Below, piece by piece: positions 1 through 4,033 of a stretch of 7,682 bases of DNA. Every line of letters starts with the position of its first letter. Position 1 is the stretch's first letter. This DNA comes from an uncultured Sporolactobacillus sp. (GTDB lineage Bacteria; Bacillota; Bacilli; Bacillales; Sporolactobacillaceae), in contig UQRJ01000128.1 in the NCBI GenBank assembly GCA_900543345.1, positions 1 through 7,682 of the forward strand, in the 5' to 3' direction. The notes under the pieces were generated by a model. That model ran no database searches, had not been told where the DNA came from, and saw nothing but the letters and a program-made list of their open reading frames with translations. Position numbers and translations under genes: made by a program.

Positions 1-43
1 ACAAGGCTATTCGTCGGCAGCGTCAGATGTGTATAAGAGACAG
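1..43 (+). other. Untrimmed Nextera read-1 adapter with i5 index (technical sequence)
   Basis: Bases 11-24 read TCGTCGGCAGCGTC and bases 25-43 read the Tn5 mosaic end AGATGTGTATAAGAGACAG. Together they are the Nextera/tagmentation read-1 adapter. The eight bases before it (3-10, AAGGCTAT) sit where the i5 index belongs and match, from memory, Nextera XT v2 index S520. Bases 1-2 (AC) fit the end of the P5 primer. None of this is genomic, and the first genomic base is 44. Confidence 0.97.
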
Positions 44-169
44 ATATAATATAATAAATAAAGTAAAGAAGATGATACAGTTATTTCATAAACAACTGCA
101 CGCGGATTCGCGAAAAATTAACGGCGGTCCGTCGTCTCTAACCAGCTAAATAGAAGGAGATTGAAATCA
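44..169 (+). promoter_or_regulatory. Leader of the VIT operon, with weak promoter candidate and hairpin
   Basis: This is all the genomic sequence available upstream of the first gene. It opens with an AT-rich run holding two overlapping TATAAT hexamers (45-50 and 50-55). Either could be a -10 box, but the matching -35 would fall in lost sequence beyond the adapter. If real, the 5' leader would be about 110 nt and would include a short hairpin CGCG-GATT-CGCG (101-112) and a weaker ACGG-CGGT-CCGT (121-132). No T-tract follows either hairpin, so they are not intrinsic terminators. I saw no recognisable Fur, MntR or manganese-riboswitch signature. The Shine-Dalgarno site is AGAAGGAGA at 152-160. 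Confidence 0.3.
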
Positions 170-895
170 ATGATCGGTTTATCGAGCATCGGTACCAACG
201 GTCATAAGTACATCCGGCAAAAATCTAAAAAAACACTCGCCCAAAAAATAAATATGCTTCGCGCGGCAGTAATGGGCGCCAATGACGGGATTATTTCCGT
301 TGCCGGTATCGTCCTCGGCGTCGCCGGAGCCACAACCAATCAGTTTGCCATTTTAATTTCCGGCTTTGGCGGCATGCTGGCAGGAACCATTTCGATGGCA
401 ATGGGCGAATATGTCTCGGTCAATTCGCAAAAAGACGCCCAAGAAAAAGCCATCGTAAAAGAAAAGCGATTGCTTCAGGCAGATCGGGACGGTCAATGTC
501 GATTTGTCGCCGACAAACTTCGGAGTTCAGGTATCTCGCCAAAACTGTCGCAGAAAGCGGCGGAAGAAATGATGGCCCGCAATGCCCTTCATACCGTCGT
601 CCGTGAAAAATACGGATTCGACGCGCAGGAAGTCACCAGCCCGTACGCCGCGGCATTGGCGTCGATGCTCTCATTTCCGACAGGATCGCTGCTACCAATG
701 GCCGCCATCGCATTTTTACCAATGTCGGTAAAAATTATCGGCACATTTGCCGCCGTCCTCGTCGCACTGGTACTGACGGGATACATGGCGGCACTGCTGG
801 GAAGATCGAACAAAATGCGCAGTGTCGTGCGTAACACAATGTCGGGAATGTTGACCATGCTGGTCACCTATTTCATTGGAGCACTATTTGCTTGA
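170..895 (+). CDS. VIT1/CCC1-family metal (Fe/Mn) transporter, first of a tandem pair
   Basis: This 241-residue membrane protein belongs to the vacuolar iron transporter (VIT/CCC1) family, which moves Fe2+ or Mn2+ out of the cytosol using proton exchange. Visible landmarks are the first-helix motif MGANDGIISVAG with Asp39, the second-helix motif SMAMGEYVSV (Met76, Glu80) followed by SQKDAQEKA, a cytoplasmic helical metal-binding region (about 85-157) with Glu92, 98, 132, 133, 146 and 154, then three more hydrophobic helices (about 158-182, 187-210, 218-240). Asp and Met at these positions line the ion path in the plant homologue. Length is normal for bacterial members. The start is ATG 170 because AAGGAG at 153-158 is spaced 11 nt from it. 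The in-frame TTG at 161 abuts the Shine-Dalgarno site. The next gene, a paralogue, begins 61 nt downstream, so they are probably co-transcribed. The metal is not determined by the sequence. Confidence 0.9.
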   Translation: MIGLSSIGTNGHKYIRQKSKKTLAQKINMLRAAVMGANDGIISVAGIVLGVAGATTNQFAILISGFGGMLAGTISMAMGEYVSVNSQKDAQEKAIVKEKRLLQADRDGQCRFVADKLRSSGISPKLSQKAAEEMMARNALHTVVREKYGFDAQEVTSPYAAALASMLSFPTGSLLPMAAIAFLPMSVKIIGTFAAVLVALVLTGYMAALLGRSNKMRSVVRNTMSGMLTMLVTYFIGALFA

Positions 896-924
896 GACGC
901 GTGGTTGATTAACGATACGTCTCA
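893..924 (+). promoter_or_regulatory. Inverted repeat between the two VIT genes
   Basis: TGAGACG (893-899, starting at the stop codon of the first gene) pairs perfectly with CGTCTCA (918-924) across an 18-nt loop. No T-tract follows, so it does not look like a full terminator. It could tune mRNA stability or relative expression of the second cistron, or be chance. The hairpin ends about 20 nt before the second gene's Shine-Dalgarno site. Confidence 0.25.
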
Positions 925-956
925 GTAACTGATTGGGGTTAAAGAGGAGAAACGTG

Positions 957-1646
957 ATGATTAGGCAAAAAAATTTGGCCGCTCAGACCATGGAAGAAAA
1001 ATTAAATACATTACGAGCCGGCGTTCTTGGGTCAAATGACGGGATTCTTACCGTTGCGGGAGTTTTATTTAGTGTCGGAGCCGCGACAACGAATCATTTT
1101 ACTTTATTCATTGCCGGATTATCTGATTTGGTCGCCTGCGCTTTTTCGATGGCGGCGGGTGAGTACGCGTCGGTCAGTACGCAGAAGGATACGGAAAAAT
1201 CCGTTGTTGACAGTGAGCGCAAACGGCTCCATACGAATTTCGCGACCGAGTTGGATCATGTTGTCCGTTATTACGTCGACAAGGGCGTCTCCGCTACAAC
1301 CGCCCGTGCCATTGCTCTGGAATTGATGCATAAAAGGCCGTTAATGACAGCGGTCAATGTGAAGCACAACATCAAGCTGGGCCATTACATGAACCCTTGG
1401 CTGGCCGCTGTCGCATCGTTGTTTTCAGCCGGCCTGGGCGGCTTGCTGCCGCTGCTGGCCGTCACCCTGCTCAGCGGCAGGGCACTTTGGATCGGAATGA
1501 TTTTCGCTGTCGTTGTTTCGGTCGCATTAACCGGCTTTTTAAGTGCCAGGCTGGGCGAAGGTTTTGTCAGAAAAGCGATTTTGCGCAACATTGCCGTCGG
1601 TATCATCACGATGCTGATTCACTATTCGGTTGGTTTGTTTTTCTGA
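957..1646 (+). CDS. VIT1/CCC1-family transporter paralogue, second of a tandem pair
   Basis: This 229-residue paralogue of the preceding gene has the same topology. It keeps the first-helix motif LGSNDGILTVAG with Asp28, the second-helix motif SMAAGEYASV (Met65, Glu69) and STQKDTE, then a cytoplasmic linker (about 75-147) and C-terminal helices starting at NPWLAAVASLFS. The linker differs from the first paralogue. The stretch before NPW (about 129-147) has no acidic residue, whereas the first copy has Glu146, Asp151 and Glu154 there. Bound-metal chemistry may therefore differ, or the two may work as a heteromer (inference, since the family dimerises). ATG 957 is preferred because AGAGGAG (943-949) lies 7 nt upstream. 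A GTG at 954 is possible, and the TTG at 933 lies upstream of the Shine-Dalgarno site. Tandem VIT pairs are familiar in lactic acid bacteria. No convincing terminator follows. Confidence 0.88.
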   Translation: MIRQKNLAAQTMEEKLNTLRAGVLGSNDGILTVAGVLFSVGAATTNHFTLFIAGLSDLVACAFSMAAGEYASVSTQKDTEKSVVDSERKRLHTNFATELDHVVRYYVDKGVSATTARAIALELMHKRPLMTAVNVKHNIKLGHYMNPWLAAVASLFSAGLGGLLPLLAVTLLSGRALWIGMIFAVVVSVALTGFLSARLGEGFVRKAILRNIAVGIITMLIHYSVGLFF

Positions 1647-1740
1647 CAAATGCGGCAATGATTATTTTTTTCAGATCAATCAGGGGACCTGCAGGAGCAT
1701 ACGGCCCCATCCGATATAAATAAAATAGGTCTATATAATA

Positions 1741-1863
1741 GGTTCGACTTTTGTGTGATTCGGACCGACTTCGGTAGGATTCGGTCCAACTTTCGGCGAA
1801 TTCGGTCCAACTTTCGGCGGATTCGCGGCCCGACATCGCCTGGATTCGGTCCAAGTCGCTTAT
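1741..1863 (-). repeat. Degenerate 21-bp tandem repeat, array 1 (about 6 units)
   Basis: On the plus strand units begin GATTCGG at 1757, 1778, 1799 (A for G), 1820 (GATTCGC) and 1843, at spacings of 21, 21, 21 and 23 bp, with a decayed unit at 1741-1756. Units at 1778 and 1799 are identical after their first base (ATTCGGTCCAACTTTCGGCG). Read on the minus strand the unit is AAGTYGGWCCGAAT followed by 7 variable bases, which matches array 3 near the window's right end. The array fills most of the 307-bp tail-to-tail gap between the second VIT gene and the kinase. The rest of that gap holds a T-run (1666-1672) and, at 1918-1933, a 16-mer recalling array 2. There are no unique spacers, so this is not CRISPR. 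Function is unknown. Confidence 0.8.
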
Positions 1864-1953
1864 TTAGTGCCAAAAACTCCCACAAGATTAACCCCAGCTA
1901 CGAATGATCCGCTTAGCCGCTGTCGATATCGCGTATTCACTCATCGGCCGGAT

Positions 1954-2757
1954 TTACTTACCGGCCCAATAATCGATCGGCCCGTATCGGTGCCCGACCG
2001 CGATTCCGCCGGCAATCGCCTGATGGACAAATCGCTTGGCCGCGCGGACAGCCGCCAACACCGTCCTTCCGCGCGCCAGTTCGGCGGCGATTGTCGCCGA
2101 CAGTACGTCGCCCGTCCCGTTGACTCGATCGGTCGCAACGTACGGTTCCTCCAGCCAGTACTCACGACCGTCCGCCAGCAACAGGAAGTCCCGGACGGCT
2201 TGCTGTTCGGCCGAATCATGCCGACCCTTAACGACAACATTGTCCGCACCGAGCGCTTGCAGCTTGCGGGCCGCCCGGCGCTGATCCTCGTCCGTCACGA
2301 TTTTCATCTCTGCTAATAGCTGCGCCTCGTAGAAATTTGGCGTGATGACGGTCGCCAGCGGGATCAGCTCGCGCTTTAACGTTTCAAATGCCGCCTCCTT
2401 CAGTAAACGGTTCCCCTGTTTCGTCGTAATCACAGGGTCGACGACCAGCGGACCGAAATCATATTTGTTCAGATTTCGCGCGACTGTTCGGATCAGCGAC
2501 GTATCGGCGAGCATACCTGTTTTCGCGGCGCGAACCGCGTAATCATCGGCAATCGCCTTAAACTCAGCATCGATAAAGTCCAGCGGCAGCGGCACCACCG
2601 CTTGCACGCCATAGGAATTCTCGGCAACGGCACCGGTCAGAATCGCAGCGCCAAATACACCGCGGCGAAAAAAGGCATGCAAATCCGCCTGCATGCCGGA
2701 TGCGCCGCCGCAATCACTGCCGGCAATCGTCACGGCCTGAGGAAACTCATTGGTCAT
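1954..2757 (-). CDS. pdxK: Pyridoxal kinase / hydroxymethylpyrimidine kinase (PdxK/ThiD-type, ribokinase fold)
   Basis: This cytoplasmic ATP-dependent kinase of the ThiD/PdxK branch of the ribokinase superfamily has 267 residues, typical length. It would phosphorylate pyridoxal, pyridoxine or pyridoxamine in B6 salvage, or HMP in thiamine synthesis. Motifs: TIAGSDCGGASGMQADL (10-26, substrate site), AENSYGVQ (45-52), AAKTGML (77-83), VVDPV (105-109), TPNFYEAQLL (139-148), KGRH (177-180) and the anion-hole/catalytic NGTGD (213-217) with Asp217. Many ThiD-like enzymes have Cys in GTGC at that place, so Asp leans to a pyridoxal-type enzyme but does not settle substrate. The start is ATG 2757, because the minus-strand site AAGGATGAG lies just ahead at good spacing. 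The upstream in-frame ATG at 2766 is inside that Shine-Dalgarno site. It is transcribed alone from the promoter near 2792-2797 and isolated from ykcC by a terminator. Confidence 0.85.
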   Translation of the reverse strand: MTNEFPQAVTIAGSDCGGASGMQADLHAFFRRGVFGAAILTGAVAENSYGVQAVVPLPLDFIDAEFKAIADDYAVRAAKTGMLADTSLIRTVARNLNKYDFGPLVVDPVITTKQGNRLLKEAAFETLKRELIPLATVITPNFYEAQLLAEMKIVTDEDQRRAARKLQALGADNVVVKGRHDSAEQQAVRDFLLLADGREYWLEEPYVATDRVNGTGDVLSATIAAELARGRTVLAAVRAAKRFVHQAIAGGIAVGHRYGPIDYWAGK

Positions 2758-2791
2758 TTTTCTCATCCTTCTTCAACGATTCATTGTAAAA

Positions 2792-2824
2792 AGTATAACA
2801 CGCCGGCCAAGCCGGCGACGACAT
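2792..2824 (-). promoter_or_regulatory. Promoter and palindromic operator candidate for the kinase gene
   Basis: On the minus strand TGTTATACT (2792-2800) forms an extended -10 (TG-n-TATACT, hexamer 2792-2797), placing the transcription start near 2785 and giving a leader of about 30 nt. Directly upstream is a perfect palindrome CGCCGGC-CAA-GCCGGCG (2801-2817), occupying the region between -10 and -35. No good -35 exists at 17 bp (CGTCGC). An extended -10 can work without one, or a regulator bound to the palindrome could compensate, as MerR-type activators do with long spacers. Which regulator is unknown. The -10 is well supported and the operator role is inferred. Confidence 0.5.
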
Positions 2825-2909
2825 AAAAAGCAGTGACAACTGAACTGACCCCCGAAGTCGGACACTGAAAAGCCAACTTTGGGGGTCAGATCAAACTGAA
2901 CTGCTTTTT
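2825..2909 (-). terminator. Intrinsic terminator (bidirectional in form) downstream of ykcC
   Basis: AAAAAGCAGT (2825-2834) pairs perfectly with ACTGCTTTTT (2900-2909), giving a 10-bp stem ending in a U-tract in either direction. It lies about 60 nt after the ykcC stop and ahead of the kinase promoter, so its natural job is to end the ykcB-ykcC transcript. The loop is unusually large (65 nt) and itself contains a strong inverted repeat. Removing one copy of the 10-bp direct repeat AACTGAACTG plus the DNA between leaves an ordinary terminator with a 9-nt loop (GACAACTGA), which suggests the loop was enlarged by an insertion. Confidence 0.75.
2838..2896. mobile_element. 53-bp palindromic mini-element resembling IS3-family ends (MITE-like)
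   Basis: The core 2841-2893 starts TGAACTGACCCCC and ends with the inverted complement GGGGGTCAGATCA. The two 21-bp arms (2841-2861 and 2873-2893) match at 18 of 21 positions around an 11-bp centre. The 5'-TG...CA-3' ends and the CTGACCCCC-A/G-AAGT-C/T-GG pattern resemble terminal repeats of the IS150 subgroup of IS3 insertion sequences. The core is flanked by the 3-bp direct repeat AAC (2838-2840 and 2894-2896), as expected of an IS3-type target duplication, within a longer shared AACTGAACTG. There is no transposase, so it would need one in trans. The IS assignment is from memory of such ends, not a database match. It could instead be an elaborated terminator stem. Confidence 0.5.
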
Positions 2910-2968
2910 TATGCACGTCGTTTAAGGATACAGCTATTTCCGCTAGTAATCCCGCCCGCCGGCAATGC

Positions 2969-3937
2969 TCAGCGATGTTGTACGGATGTCCGCCGCTCGC
3001 CTGCCGCCTGCTCGAAACCGATCCGCTGCTTGACCACATACAGCGGCCGATCTTTCGTTTCATCATAAATCCGGCCGATGTACTCGCCCATCATCCCGAG
3101 GATAAACAGGGTAAATCCACTGAACAACAACTGAATCACAATCAGCGAGGTCCAGCCGGGGACGGTGCCGGAGGTAAATAGCTTCAGGAAAAGGGCCACC
3201 AGCAGATAGACAAAACCGACCGATGAAAGCAGCACGCCGCCGTACGTCGCCAGTTTTAGCGGTTTGTAGGAAAAAGATGTCAATCCGTCGGCCGACAACT
3301 TCAGCATCTTGGCAAGCGGATATTTCGTCGTCCCGGCCAACCGTTCATCGCGAACATACTCGATCGCCGTCTGCCGGAAACCGACCCAACTGACGAGACC
3401 GCGAACAAAACGATTTTTCTCCGGCAATCGTTTCAGCTGATCGCAAACACGGCGATCGATCAGGCGGAAATCACCGGTATCCAGCGGAATGTCGATATCC
3501 GTCGATAATCTCAGCAGACGATAAAACAGCGCTGCGGTTAGTTTTTTAAAAACGGTCTCGCCCTTGCGCCTGACGCGTTTGCCATAAACGACATCATAGC
3601 CGCATTTCCACTTGTCAATCATTTTCAGGATCAGTTCGGGCGGATCCTGAAGATCGGCGTCAATGATGACGATCGCCTGTCCTTCGGCATAATCCATTCC
3701 GGCCGTGATCGCAATCTGATGACCGAAGTTGCGCGAAAACGACAGCACCCGAACCTGTGGATCTTTACCGGACAGTCGGGTCAGTATTTCTCCGGTCCGG
3801 TCACGGCTGCCGTCATTGACAAACAGCAACTCATACTGTCCACCGCTTTTCTTCATCACCCGTGTCAGCCGGCGATACGATTCATGAAGCACTTTTTCCT
3901 CATTAAATACGGGAATAACGACTGAGTAATTAATCAT
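2969..3937 (-). CDS. ykcC: YkcC-like polyprenyl-phosphate glycosyltransferase (GT2, DPM1/GtrB type)
   Basis: This 322-residue membrane-anchored GT2 enzyme would transfer a sugar from a nucleotide donor to undecaprenyl phosphate at the cytoplasmic face. The GT-A catalytic domain shows SVVIPVFNEE (5-14), VNDGSRD (40-46), FSRNFGHQ (67-74), the metal-binding DADLQDPPE (93-101) and DTGDFRL plus RFVRGL (153-181). Two C-terminal transmembrane helices (about 230-254 and 263-287) are followed by the family tail GEYIGRIYDETKDRPLYVV. Length and order match B. subtilis YkcC. The start is ATG 3937 because AAAGGAG (minus strand, 3948-3954) is 10 nt ahead. The longer in-frame start at 3967 lies upstream of that site. 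It follows ykcB after 96 nt and its start overlaps the end of a possible leader ORF. The sugar is unknown, and no flippase gene lies nearby. Confidence 0.92.
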   Translation of the reverse strand: MINYSVVIPVFNEEKVLHESYRRLTRVMKKSGGQYELLFVNDGSRDRTGEILTRLSGKDPQVRVLSFSRNFGHQIAITAGMDYAEGQAIVIIDADLQDPPELILKMIDKWKCGYDVVYGKRVRRKGETVFKKLTAALFYRLLRLSTDIDIPLDTGDFRLIDRRVCDQLKRLPEKNRFVRGLVSWVGFRQTAIEYVRDERLAGTTKYPLAKMLKLSADGLTSFSYKPLKLATYGGVLLSSVGFVYLLVALFLKLFTSGTVPGWTSLIVIQLLFSGFTLFILGMMGEYIGRIYDETKDRPLYVVKQRIGFEQAAGERRTSVQHR

Positions 3938-4007
3938 CGTTTGCTGACTCCTTTCCATTGATTTCAAGCAGATCCGGTTTCAAGCGGTTTGAACGCAGAC
4001 TAATCAC
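3930..4007 (-). CDS. Possible 25-codon leader ORF coupled to ykcC
   Basis: Between ykcB and ykcC the minus strand carries GAAGGG (4014-4019) and, 6 nt later, GTG at 4005-4007. This opens a 25-residue frame beginning VISLRSNRLK and ending in acidic residues (NDD). Its TAA (3930-3932) overlaps the ykcC start as ATGATTAA, an arrangement that typically couples translation. The ykcC Shine-Dalgarno site lies within this frame. The peptide has no hydrophobic segment and resembles nothing I know. The frame is short and uses GTG, so it may be chance. The well-placed ribosome site with no other gene to serve is the main support. Confidence 0.33.
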   Translation of the reverse strand: MISLRSNRLKPDLLEINGKESANDD

Positions 4008-4033
4008 GCGATTCCCTTCTATCTATAAAAAAG

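Noticed and set aside
161..169. TTG start for the first VIT gene
   Set aside because: It directly abuts the Shine-Dalgarno site. ATG 170 has proper spacing. By the same reasoning, TTG 933 (second VIT gene), ATG 3967 (ykcC) and ATG 2766 (kinase) lie upstream of or inside their ribosome sites.
44..169. Manganese riboswitch or Fur/MntR box upstream of the VIT genes
   Set aside because: This would suit the function, but the leader shows only short simple hairpins and none of the expected conserved motifs.
1647..1710. Intrinsic terminator after the second VIT gene (T-run at 1666-1672, GGGG...CCCC at 1682-1708)
   Set aside because: No stable hairpin directly precedes the T-run, and the GGGG/CCCC pairing is short with a wide loop and no T-tract after it.
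1606..1885. Minus-strand ORFs with heptad-like repeats (for example RRKLDRI repeated)
   Set aside because: The 21-bp repeat is a multiple of three, so open frames and seven-residue repeats arise automatically. There is no Shine-Dalgarno site and no stable start, and units vary as non-coding DNA does.
2841..2893. Complete insertion sequence
   Set aside because: Only terminal-repeat-like arms are present. There is no room for a transposase and none is encoded anywhere in the window.
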